This document shows positions 1 to 6,163 of a stretch of 64,000 nt of DNA, piece by piece. The position numbers and the translations under genes were made by a program. The notes below the pieces were generated by a model. It was not told the DNA's origin, did not search any database, and saw nothing but the letters and a program-made list of their open reading frames with translations. Position 1 is the first letter of the stretch, and the number at the start of each line of letters is the position of its first letter. The DNA is taken from the NCBI GenBank assembly GCA_934454405.1, contig CAKSFN010000006.1:70185-134184 (forward strand). The letters are read 5' to 3'. Origin of the DNA: an uncultured Eubacteriales bacterium. Lineage in GTDB: Bacteria > Bacillota > Clostridia > Oscillospirales > UBA644.

Positions 1-212
1 CCTTCATCGAGGGCGAAACATTTGAATATTCGTCCGCCGAAATGCAGCTCTCGATAGGTAGACTTGACAACGCCGTCTACATCTTTCAGGCGCTCGTGAC
101 CGATATCTACGGCAAAACATATCCCACAAACTTCGCGCTTGCCGTTATGACCGACGGCAATCTCGAAATAACCGACATCATCGAAAACGACGCAAATCCT
201 GACGATGAATAA
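1..212 (+). CDS. C-terminal end of an unrecognised protein (partial)
   Basis: An open frame enters from the left edge and stops at a TAA 70 codons later. The visible residues include LDNAVYIFQALVTDIYGKTY and end in an acidic tail (ENDANPDDE). No catalytic motif, membrane segment or repeat can be seen. The alternation of hydrophobic and polar residues suggests a beta-rich domain, possibly from an extracellular protein, but this is only an impression. The promoter of the next gene follows within about 30 bases, and no terminator hairpin is obvious in between. No function is assigned; the upstream part of the gene is needed. Confidence 0.6.
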   Translation, partial: FIEGETFEYSSAEMQLSIGRLDNAVYIFQALVTDIYGKTYPTNFALAVMTDGNLEITDIIENDANPDDE

Positions 213-243
213 AAGAATGTTTGTATTTTTTTCGCGTAAACTA

Positions 244-272
244 TTGACATTATAACGGTTTACCGTTATAAT
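244..272 (+). promoter_or_regulatory. Promoter with a palindromic operator in its spacer (XRE/NTase module)
   Basis: TTGACA (244-249) and TATAAT (267-272) are separated by exactly 17 bases. The spacer and -10 box contain a near-perfect dyad, TATAACGGT-TT-ACCGTTATA (251-270), with 9-base arms. A protein bound there would block RNA polymerase, so autoregulation by the helix-turn-helix protein encoded just downstream is the simplest reading (inference). Confidence 0.8.
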
Positions 273-293
273 GGTCGTAGGGGGAATGAAAAA

Positions 294-863
294 ATGCTCA
301 TATCTTATATGTTGCAAGAAAAAAACATAACGAAATACCGTTTGTCAAAAATCAGCGGTGTTCCTTATTCGACGGTCTGTGATATTTGTTCCGGCAAGGC
401 GCAAATTGAAAAATGCTCCGCCGAAACGGTTCTGCGGCTGTCCGATGCCCTCGGGATTTCGATGGAGCAGCTTGTTCGTCCCTGTATCGATCGTCCCGAA
501 AGTTTCGACCTTTTCAGGAGCAATGTGTGTCATAGACTTAAACTTCTCGGGGACACGGCTTTTATTGCGGAGCTGCTTGAAAACAATGAAATCCGGAAGT
601 ATTATAAAGACGGGAGGTATGCCGAAAGCCTTTATCTTCTTGCGATGCTTGATTGGCTTTGTCGGGTATGCGGGCTTCCCGTTTGTTCCGAATATGACAG
701 TCTCCGCCGTTGCAAACTGAAAACAAAAATTTACCCGTCAAGCGTTTTGGCTGCCGCGAAAATATTGAAAAGCGATGCTCCCAAACATTCTGCCGAAAAA
801 AACGCCATACCTGAATTTCTCAGATTTAATATAGTCGAGAGCGAGGTTCGGGATATTGTATAA
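294..863 (+). CDS. XRE-family helix-turn-helix regulator, putative antitoxin
   Basis: 189 residues. Residues about 5-60 form a Cro/C1-type helix-turn-helix: KNITKYRLSKISGVPYSTV is the helix-turn-helix core and LSDALGISMEQLV closes the domain. The rest (about 65-189) is a helical domain of unknown function containing YYKDGRYAESLYLLAMLDWL. The ATG follows a GGGGGA ribosome site by about 8 bases; the expected transcript start lies only a few bases before that site, so the leader is very short. The gene overlaps the nucleotidyltransferase gene by 8 bases, which implies translational coupling. An operator-like dyad lies inside its promoter. By analogy with AbiEi/AbiEii-type pairs it is probably the antitoxin and autorepressor; this is inferred from arrangement, not shown. 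Confidence 0.75.
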   Translation: MLISYMLQEKNITKYRLSKISGVPYSTVCDICSGKAQIEKCSAETVLRLSDALGISMEQLVRPCIDRPESFDLFRSNVCHRLKLLGDTAFIAELLENNEIRKYYKDGRYAESLYLLAMLDWLCRVCGLPVCSEYDSLRRCKLKTKIYPSSVLAAAKILKSDAPKHSAEKNAIPEFLRFNIVESEVRDIV

Positions 864-1578
864 GCAGAATAATGTATTCACCAAAAAAGATCTTGATCTG
901 TACCTGAAAGAACTTGCAAAAGAGTTCAGAAAACTTAACGGCGTTGCAATGCCCGCCGAGCTCGTTCTGGTCGGAGGCGCCGCCGTTTTGGCAAATTACG
1001 GTTTCCGTGATATGACTGCCGATATCGACGCCGTTATTCGCGCTTCATCTGCCATGAAGGACGCAATTTCCCGTATTTCCGACCGTTTCGACCTTCCGAG
1101 CGGTTGGTTGAACTCCGATTTCACAAAAACATCATCGTACTCTCCGCGGCTTGAAGAGGTTTCCGTATATTACAGGACTTTTTCAAATATATTGACAGTT
1201 CGCACCGTCAGCGCCGAGTATCTTGTTGCGATGAAACTGCGTTCCGGCAGAAAGTACAAAAATGATATTTCCGATGTTGTCGGAATACTTGCCGAACACA
1301 AAAAAGCCGGCAATCCGCTGACTTTTGAAAAGATAGACAACGCCGTCGAAACTCTTTACGGAGGGTGGACGGGTTTTCCCTCCGATTCGAAATCTTTTTT
1401 GGAACAGGCTCTCAAAACTCCTCATATCGAAAAGGTTTTTGACTCTGTCAGAAAAGAGGAACTTTCCGCAAAATCCGAATTGGTCGTCTTTGAAAAAGAA
1501 AACCCCGGGGTTGCGGACGAAAAAAACATCAATGAAATTCTGGAAATGCTGAAACGAAAGAAAAAAACTGATTTATGA
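856..1578 (+). CDS. DUF6036-like nucleotidyltransferase, putative toxin
   Basis: 240 residues from a TTG start that overlaps the regulator gene; a weak GAGCGAGG site lies upstream. It shows the minimal nucleotidyltransferase pattern: VLVGGAAVL (glycine-rich loop, with GGA in place of GGS), TADIDAVI (DxD metal-binding aspartates) and MKLRSGRKYKNDISDVV, matching the K-x4-R...D motif of AbiEii-type proteins. The C-terminus is charged and Lys-rich. The family includes type IV toxins and tRNA-modifying toxins that transfer nucleotides. Pairing with an XRE gene under a dyad-containing promoter supports a toxin-antitoxin or phage-defence role, but the target is unknown. A later start cannot be excluded because TTG is the only in-frame start near the junction. 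Confidence 0.7.
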   Translation: MYKQNNVFTKKDLDLYLKELAKEFRKLNGVAMPAELVLVGGAAVLANYGFRDMTADIDAVIRASSAMKDAISRISDRFDLPSGWLNSDFTKTSSYSPRLEEVSVYYRTFSNILTVRTVSAEYLVAMKLRSGRKYKNDISDVVGILAEHKKAGNPLTFEKIDNAVETLYGGWTGFPSDSKSFLEQALKTPHIEKVFDSVRKEELSAKSELVVFEKENPGVADEKNINEILEMLKRKKKTDL

Positions 1579-1582
1579 TTTG

Positions 1583-1612
1583 CGATCGGGCTGAGAATAC
1601 TTCGCCCGATCG
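1583..1612 (+). terminator. Hairpin after the XRE/NTase pair
   Basis: CGATCGGGC pairs with GCCCGATCG around a 12-base loop a few bases after the stop codon. No T-run follows, so it may only stabilise the 3' end of the message rather than terminate transcription. Confidence 0.45.
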
Positions 1613-1654
1613 GCGGCTTTGCCCGAAAAGATAAAAAAAGTTCACACACCCCTA

Positions 1655-1683
1655 TTGACAAAACCGCCGATATGTTGTATAAT
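1655..1683 (+). promoter_or_regulatory. Promoter of the tRNA cluster
   Basis: TTGACA (1655-1660), a 17-base spacer and TATAAT (1678-1683) lie about 70 bases before tRNA-Gly. Both hexamers match the vegetative sigma factor consensus exactly. Confidence 0.85.
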
Positions 1684-1752
1684 TATTAAGCCTTGATTGA
1701 GAGCAGCGCTCTTTTTCAAAAAAAACGGAGCGGCGTTCCGTCAACATAATTT

Positions 1753-1826
1753 GCGGGTGTAGTTCAATGGTAGAACCCTAGCCTTCCAAGCTAGTCGCGT
1801 GGGTTCGATTCCCATCACCCGCTCCA
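1753..1826 (+). tRNA. tRNA-Gly (anticodon TCC)
   Basis: GCGGGTG pairs with CACCCGC to form the acceptor stem. The anticodon loop CTTCCAA gives TCC, the T-arm contains GGTTCGATTC and the CCA end is encoded. It is the first gene of a three-tRNA transcript. Confidence 0.95.
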
Positions 1827-1833
1827 TTTATGT

Positions 1834-1910
1834 GTGCTTGTAGCTCAGCCGGATAGAGCATCTGCCTTCTAAGCAGAGGGTCGGGGGTTCGAGTCCCTTC
1901 AAGCACGCCA
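1834..1910 (+). tRNA. tRNA-Arg (anticodon TCT)
   Basis: GTGCTTG pairs with CAAGCAC; the anticodon loop CTTCTAA gives TCT, which reads AGA/AGG codons. The T-arm is GGTTCGAGTCC and the CCA is encoded. It lies 7 bases after tRNA-Gly. Confidence 0.95.
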
Positions 1911-1913
1911 TAC

Positions 1914-1991
1914 GGTGGGTATAGCTTAGTTGGTTAAAGCGCCAGTTTGTGGCACTGGAGATCGAAGGTTCGAATCCCTTTACCCACCCCA
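1914..1991 (+). tRNA. tRNA-His (anticodon GTG)
   Basis: GTGGGTA pairs with TACCCAC. The loop TTGTGGC gives GTG. An extra G precedes the acceptor stem (position -1) opposite C73, the hallmark of histidine tRNA. CCA is encoded. It is the last gene of the cluster and borders the repeat region. Confidence 0.95.
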
Positions 1992-1996
1992 AAAGA

Positions 1997-2030
1997 CAAA
2001 AACAGTCCTCGAAAGAGGGCTGTTTTTGCT
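1997..2030 (+). terminator. Intrinsic terminator of the tRNA cluster
   Basis: AAAACAGTCCTC-gaaa-GAGGGCTGTTTTTG forms a GNRA-capped hairpin ending in a T-run. The same hairpin with its flank, about 47 bases, is repeated at 2474-2520. Confidence 0.85.
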
Positions 2031-2038
2031 TTTGGGAC

Positions 2039-2199
2039 GGGTAAAGGAATTAACGAACCTGTTTCGCGCAGCGAAACAAGGTTCGTCGCAGCAGCGATTT
2101 TTGCAAAGCAAAAATCGACTGTGAAGTCGCGAGTGAGCAAAAAACTTCGGGCACCGCATCAGCGGTCGAAGTTTTGTGAAACGCAGCGTACCCCTTTAC
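2039..2199 (+). repeat. 161-bp structured repeat, copy 1
   Basis: The unit is bounded by short inverted ends GGGTAAAGG and CCCCTTTAC. Inside are three self-complementary blocks: AACCTGTTTCGC/GCGAAACAAGGTT, CGATTTTTG/CAAAAATCG and AAAACTTCG...CGAAGTTTT enclosing ACCG/CGGT. Open frames in it are by-products of the hairpins; no ribosome site or protein-like composition is seen. It starts 48 bases after tRNA-His. Confidence 0.85.
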
Positions 2200-2264
2200 T
2201 CGGCGTAAAGTTTTGATAAGACAAAAATAAATGAAATGTTGCGGTTGTTTTTTATTTTCGGGGT

Positions 2265-2425
2265 GGGTAAAGGAATTAACGAACCTGTTTCGCGCAGCGA
2301 AACAAGGTTCGTCGCAACAGCGATTTTTGCAAAGCAAAAATCGACTGTGAAGTCGGGAGTGAACAAAAAACTTCGGGCACCGCATCAGCGGTCGAAGTTT
2401 TGTGAAACGCAGCGTACCCCTTTAC
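2265..2425 (+). repeat. 161-bp structured repeat, copy 2
   Basis: Same length and ends as copy 1 and differs at only a handful of positions (for example GCAACAG for GCAGCAG, and GTCGGGAGTGAAC for GTCGCGAGTGAGC). The differences fall mainly in loops or unpaired segments. The 65 bases between copies 1 and 2 hold no gene. Confidence 0.85.
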
Positions 2426-2473
2426 ATTGCATGAAGTTATAACAAGGCAAAAAAGGGAAAATTGACGAAAAAA

Positions 2474-2510
2474 AACAGTCCTCGAAAGAGGGCTGTTTTT
2501 GCTTTTGGGA
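2474..2510 (+). terminator. Duplicate of the tRNA-cluster terminator
   Basis: This is the hairpin AACAGTCCTC-gaaa-GAGGGCTGTT with its T-run, identical to the one after tRNA-His and again directly before a copy of the 161-bp repeat. No gene precedes it, so it looks like part of a duplicated segment rather than a working terminator. Confidence 0.75.
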
Positions 2511-2511
2511 C

Positions 2512-2944
2512 GGGTAAAGGGATTTGGCTGAAAATGACCGAACTCTCATCGGTTTTGACGGGCTGATTTTCGCCCTGACTTTCGCAAAAGCCTTGTAAAT
2601 ACGTCAAGTATTCACTACGGCTTTTTTGTCGTTATGACAAAAATCCGCACCGTGAAAACTGCCGGCACCCGCCACAGAGAAATTTTCGAGGAATTTTTTC
2701 TTTTTGAGACGCAGGCGGGCTGACGCCCGCCAAGACGAAAAGAGAGAAAATAACCGAAAATAGCCTGTGTCGGGCGATAAGAGTTCGGTCATTTTCAGCC
2801 GTTAACCTGTTTCGCGCAGCGAAACAAGGTTCGTCGAAACGGCGGAAAAAGGAACTTTTTCCGACCGTGAAGTCGCGAGTGAGCAAAAACTTCGGGCACC
2901 GCATCAGCGGTCGAAGTTTTGTGAAACGCAGCGTACCCCTTTAC
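2512..2944 (+). repeat. 161-bp structured repeat, copy 3, interrupted
   Basis: It carries the same GGGTAAAGG and CCCCTTTAC ends and the same right half as copies 1 and 2, but an inverted-repeat element of 275 bp lies near its left end. Its second hairpin has different bases (GGAAAAAGGAACTTTTTCC) yet still pairs, a compensatory-looking change that favours structure over sequence. Confidence 0.8.
2526..2800. mobile_element. 275-bp element bounded by 26-base inverted repeats (MITE-like)
   Basis: The left end GGCTGAAAATGACCGAACTC and the right end GAGTTCGGTCATTTTCAGCC belong to 26-base arms that match with one mismatch. The interior contains further hairpins: TTTTTGTC/GACAAAAA near 2625 and GGCGGGC/GCCCGCC near 2713. 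No transposase is encoded. It sits inside copy 3 of the 161-bp repeat, so it either inserted there or forms part of a longer variant. Confidence 0.6.
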
Positions 2945-2976
2945 CCTGCGTAAAGTTTTGATAAGACAAAAATAAC

Positions 2977-3126
2977 GGCAGGATTTCCTGCTCGTGGAAG
3001 CGCGACGGCGGCAAGGTCACCTTTGAAATAAGCGTTCCTCCCAACACTTCCGCGCGTTTTTGCGCCTGCGGTGTTGACAGGGAGCTCTCTGTCGGCGCGA
3101 ATGTGATTGAGGCTGAAATAAACTGA
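2977..3126 (+). pseudogene. C-terminal remnant of a GH78 alpha-L-rhamnosidase-like gene
   Basis: Right after repeat copy 3 an open frame reads GRISCSWKRDGGKVTFEISV, then PPNTSARF and ends IEAEIN-stop. The pattern SSWK..G.k..fev.vP.nt.A is typical of the C-terminal beta-sandwich of GH78 alpha-rhamnosidases (family knowledge). No start codon, ribosome site or catalytic domain is present, and the homology-like segment begins exactly where the repeat ends. This looks like the tail of a gene lost by a repeat-mediated rearrangement. Confidence 0.6.
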
Positions 3127-3151
3127 AACGAACGCGCAATTTAGCTGTTAT

Positions 3152-3198
3152 AGGGAACTTTTTATCTGCTTTCGGGCGAAAAAGTTCCCTGTTTTTTT
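3152..3198 (+). terminator. Hairpin terminator whose arms match the Fic operator
   Basis: AGGGAACTTTTT pairs with AAAAAGTTCCCT and is followed by a 7-T run, a good intrinsic terminator for the lost upstream gene. The arm AGGGAACTTT is also the arm of the dyad at the fic promoter 160 bases downstream. Confidence 0.75.
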
Positions 3199-3307
3199 GT
3201 GCTCTCTGTCGTTTATATCCGACAGGCTGATTTCGGGTTTCCTTCATATTTTTCGGTATTTCAAACGTTGAAAATTTTGACATTTCCGTGTGCAGAGGGA
3301 ATATCTA

Positions 3308-3358
3308 TTGCAAAATAGGGAACTTTATGATATAATAATCTTGAAAAAAGTTCCCTAT
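3308..3358 (+). promoter_or_regulatory. Promoter of the Fic-like gene with a split dyad operator
   Basis: TTGCAA (3308-3313), a 17-base spacer and TATAAT (3331-3336). Twelve-base arms ATAGGGAACTTT (3315-3326) and AAAGTTCCCTAT (3347-3358) are perfectly complementary and flank the -10 box, so a dimeric regulator could occlude the promoter. The right arm ends one base before the GGAGG ribosome site is complete. Confidence 0.75.
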
Positions 3359-3368
3359 GGAGGCTTAT

Positions 3369-4307
3369 ATGAACAATAATTATTCTCAGATCCGGGAATT
3401 GCTTCATCAGAAAGCGGATTTTCAGGCGAGATTAAATCTTATTCCGTATGACGGCTCTCCCGAGGTCAAAGAAACGGACGGAAAAAAATATCTGTATGTT
3501 CGCAAAAGGGTCGGTTCGCGGCTTGTTTCAAAGTATGTCGGAGTGTATTCCGACGAATTGTATCAGCTGCTTCTTCGGAATACCCGTGACGCAAAAGAAT
3601 TCAGAAAAAATATCCGCAAACTTGACAGGGAGCTTGCTGTTCTCGGATATTCGAATGCCGAGATCTCTCCGAGAGTACAGCTGAATTTGGATTTTGCAAG
3701 GGTCAATATGAAATCCAGCATTTACGATCAGGCAGTACTTGAAGGTGTTGCGACGAGCTTTCCGCAAACCGAGGATATTATTGAAAACGGCGCGGTAAAC
3801 GGTATGACGGCGAGCGATGTTCAGAAGATACTGAATCTTAAACACGCGTGGGAGTTTATCCTTGACCCCGACGTTATCTGCTATCCGTCGGATTATTCCA
3901 TTCTCTGCCATATCGCAAACCTTGTCAACGAGGGCTTTTTTCAGAACGGCGGACGCATACGCGGCGTTCCCGTAACGATAGGCGGCACGGGTTATGTTCC
4001 GCCGTTGCCTGTCGAAACGGTTGTAAAGGAGAATATAGCAGAGATTCTTCAAGCGGATATTCCGTCCGACGAAAAGGCGATAAATCTGTGTCTTTATTGC
4101 ATGAAGACGCAGATATTCAACGACGGCAACAAACGGGCGTCCGTCATTTTTGCAAATCATTATCTCATTTCGCAGGGCGGCGGTCTTCTCATTATTCCCG
4201 AAAAAAATGTGCCTGATTTCAAAAAAATGCTCATAAATTACTATGAGGATAAGGACGGCGGCGAGATAACGGACTTTATGAAGAGGCTGTGCATAAGGAC
4301 ATTTTAG
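3369..4307 (+). CDS. Fic/Doc-family protein with Gln in place of the catalytic His
   Basis: 312 residues from the ATG at 3369, chosen because GGAGG (3359-3363) sits 5 bases upstream; an ATG at 3357 lies inside that site. Residues about 150-290 form a Fic fold; the signature is QIFNDGNKR (248-256), where the usual HxFx(D/E)GNxR has its catalytic histidine replaced by Gln248. The Asp, Gly-Asn and Arg used for metal and nucleotide binding remain. The N-terminal 140 residues are helical with no recognised domain. Fic enzymes transfer AMP or phosphate groups to proteins; without the histidine this one may be inactive, regulatory, or use different chemistry. It is monocistronic, and the accessory-gene surroundings suggest a toxin-like or defence-like origin. 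Confidence 0.75.
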   Translation: MNNNYSQIRELLHQKADFQARLNLIPYDGSPEVKETDGKKYLYVRKRVGSRLVSKYVGVYSDELYQLLLRNTRDAKEFRKNIRKLDRELAVLGYSNAEISPRVQLNLDFARVNMKSSIYDQAVLEGVATSFPQTEDIIENGAVNGMTASDVQKILNLKHAWEFILDPDVICYPSDYSILCHIANLVNEGFFQNGGRIRGVPVTIGGTGYVPPLPVETVVKENIAEILQADIPSDEKAINLCLYCMKTQIFNDGNKRASVIFANHYLISQGGGLLIIPEKNVPDFKKMLINYYEDKDGGEITDFMKRLCIRTF

Positions 4308-4489
4308 AAAAAGGGGAATATTCCCGATGAATCTTCTCTGAAAAGTGCCCCTGTATTGCGTCGCGCGAACCACTCTTCCCGTCTGTCTGCCTTTTGGCGG
4401 AAAATGAAAGGGGATTCCTTTCCCCGTCACCGTTTCGCCAAAATCGAAATGATTGTAAAATAGCGGAAGAATTATCTTCAAACTTAATA

Positions 4490-4526
4490 AAGCGGACATA
4501 ATGTATATATTGTGTCCGTTTTGTTT
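4490..4526. terminator. Hairpin with flanking A/T runs, possible two-way terminator
   Basis: AAGCGGACA...TGTCCGTTTTG is a 6-8-base stem with a 14-base AT-rich loop, followed by TTTTGTTTATTT. It separates the Fic gene from the next promoter. The 390 bases between the Fic stop codon and the next start hold this hairpin, the promoter and a GC-rich leader; no other gene is seen there. Confidence 0.5.
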
Positions 4527-4527
4527 A

Positions 4528-4556
4528 TTTACAACACAACGCGTTTATACTATAAT
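4528..4556 (+). promoter_or_regulatory. Promoter of the hydrolase/SBP/creatininase operon
   Basis: TTTACA (4528-4533), 17 bases, TATAAT (4551-4556). The leader is about 136 bases long and GC-rich, with a stable stem GCGCCGA/TCGGCGC (4596-4611), so post-transcriptional control is possible. Confidence 0.7.
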
Positions 4557-4698
4557 ATCTTTGATTATTATAGGGTTAATGCGCCTCGCGGAAAAGCGCC
4601 GAAATCGGCGCGGCGGGCGCGGAGCCGAAAATGTAAAAGAGTTTTTTCGCGCAGAGGCGTTTCGCGCGGAGGACGCGAACCTTTTTCAAGGAGATTTT

Positions 4699-6147
4699 AT
4701 GAGCAAAGAAGCAGTCGATCTGCGCGGCAGGCGAGAGGTGTTTTGGGACGACTTTATGATCGAGCCCGACCGCACAAACGCCGAGCTGCGTTTACACAAG
4801 CCCGTCAAAAAAGAGCGTGTGCTCCTGCTTGATAAGCCGTGGGAGGGCGACGGGTGCGATTATTACAACATTTTTAAGGACGAGGACGAGAACGGCGTTT
4901 TTTACAGAATGTATTATCTCGGCTGGACGATGATAAAGCCGGACGGCACGCACAACGGCTCGGACATCAAGGTCTGCTATGCCGAAAGCCGCGACGGCAT
5001 CAAATGGGAACGTCCCGACCTCGGTATATGCAAATTCGGCAGATACAGAAAGAACAACATCATTCTGGATCAGAAAACGGATATTTACGATAATTTCTTC
5101 GCGTTTAAGGACACAAATCCGAACTGCAAGCCCGACGAAAAATACAAGGGCGTTGCCGAGTGCGGCAGGGACGGAACTCTTTGGGGCTATGTTTCGACGG
5201 ACGCGAAGCACTGGACGCGCAAGGCGCTTTTGACGAAGCAGGGCAAGTTCGACTCCCTCAACGTGTGCCATTGGGACAAATACAGCGGCAAATACCGTTG
5301 CTATATACGCGATTTTCACGACAATGAGGAAACGGACGAATACGCTATCCGCGATGTCCGCGTCATAACCTCCGACGATTTCTGGAACTGGTCGGAGCCG
5401 ACGATGATAGATTTCGGCGAACAGGCGGACTATCCGCTATACACAAACAATGTCGGACCGTATTACCGCGCGGATCACATTCTGACGGGCTTTCCGACAA
5501 GATACGTTCAGCGTTACGGATGGACGAAAAACTTTGACAGGCTGTGCGGCGCGGAACAGAGAAAGCTCCGCTGCAATTTAACGGAGCGTCTGGGGCTTAC
5601 CGTGACCGACTGCGTGTTTATGACAAGCCGCGACGGCGTTAAGTTCCGCCGCTTTGACGAGGCGTGGCTGACCCCCGGCCCCGAAAACGGCAGCAACTGG
5701 GTCTACGGCGACTGCTATCCCGCGTTCGGTATGATAGAGACCCCGAGCGAATACGAGGGCGCGGCGAACGAGATCTCGATGTATAATTTTGAGGGAAAAT
5801 GGACGGGCAAGCCGTCGAATCTTTACCGATACACGGTTCGTCTGGACGGATTTGCGTCCTATTACGGCGCGTATCCCGGCAGAAGCCTCGTCACCCGACC
5901 CTTTACCTTTGACGGCGACACGCTGAAGATAAACTTCGCGACGTCCGCGATAGGATTTATGAAGGTTCGCGTGCTGGACGAGAATTACGAGCCTTTGGAG
6001 GGCTTTTGGACGACCGAGATATTCGGCGACCGCGTTGACAGCCCGATAGACTTTGAAAACGGAAATATCGCGGATTTGAAAGGCAGGACGATACGCCTTG
6101 CCGTCGAACTCAGCGACGCAGACATATATTCGTTTATAATCGAATGA
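4699..6147 (+). CDS. Five-bladed beta-propeller, glycoside-hydrolase-like protein
   Basis: 482 residues from the ATG at 4699, which follows AAGGAG; the frame is open further upstream but that part is the promoter and leader. There is no signal peptide, so it is probably cytoplasmic. Repeated blade-like segments such as VFYRMYYLGW, VCYAESRDGIKWERPDLG, GYVSTDAKHWTRK and FMTSRDGVKFRRFDEAW match the Asp-box-like and GH32/GH43/GH130-type propeller pattern in which a strand pair ends in DG..W. The catalytic residues cannot be placed with confidence. It is the first gene of an operon with a sugar-binding-type lipoprotein and a DUF4432 protein, which supports action on a glycan-derived or other small polar substrate. 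Substrate unknown. Confidence 0.6.
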   Translation: MSKEAVDLRGRREVFWDDFMIEPDRTNAELRLHKPVKKERVLLLDKPWEGDGCDYYNIFKDEDENGVFYRMYYLGWTMIKPDGTHNGSDIKVCYAESRDGIKWERPDLGICKFGRYRKNNIILDQKTDIYDNFFAFKDTNPNCKPDEKYKGVAECGRDGTLWGYVSTDAKHWTRKALLTKQGKFDSLNVCHWDKYSGKYRCYIRDFHDNEETDEYAIRDVRVITSDDFWNWSEPTMIDFGEQADYPLYTNNVGPYYRADHILTGFPTRYVQRYGWTKNFDRLCGAEQRKLRCNLTERLGLTVTDCVFMTSRDGVKFRRFDEAWLTPGPENGSNWVYGDCYPAFGMIETPSEYEGAANEISMYNFEGKWTGKPSNLYRYTVRLDGFASYYGAYPGRSLVTRPFTFDGDTLKINFATSAIGFMKVRVLDENYEPLEGFWTTEIFGDRVDSPIDFENGNIADLKGRTIRLAVELSDADIYSFIIE

Positions 6148-6163
6148 TAAACGGGAGGTTAAA

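Noticed and set aside
2050..2385. Open frame of about 111 codons on the minus strand across repeat copies 1 and 2
   Set aside because: It repeats with the element (copies share MRCPKF-like starts), has no ribosome site and is created by hairpin arms; treated as non-coding.
2039..2944. CRISPR array
   Set aside because: Three 161-bp units with hairpins and irregular spacing do not match short repeat/spacer structure, and no cas gene is present.
1981..2944. tRNA-His attachment site of an integrated phage or island
   Set aside because: Only 9-10 bases of the tRNA end recur (CCCTTTAC), no integrase is in the window, and the repeats explain the match.
2977..3126. Treating the GH78-like tail as a small intact gene
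   Set aside because: No start codon or ribosome site; the frame continues into repeat sequence upstream.
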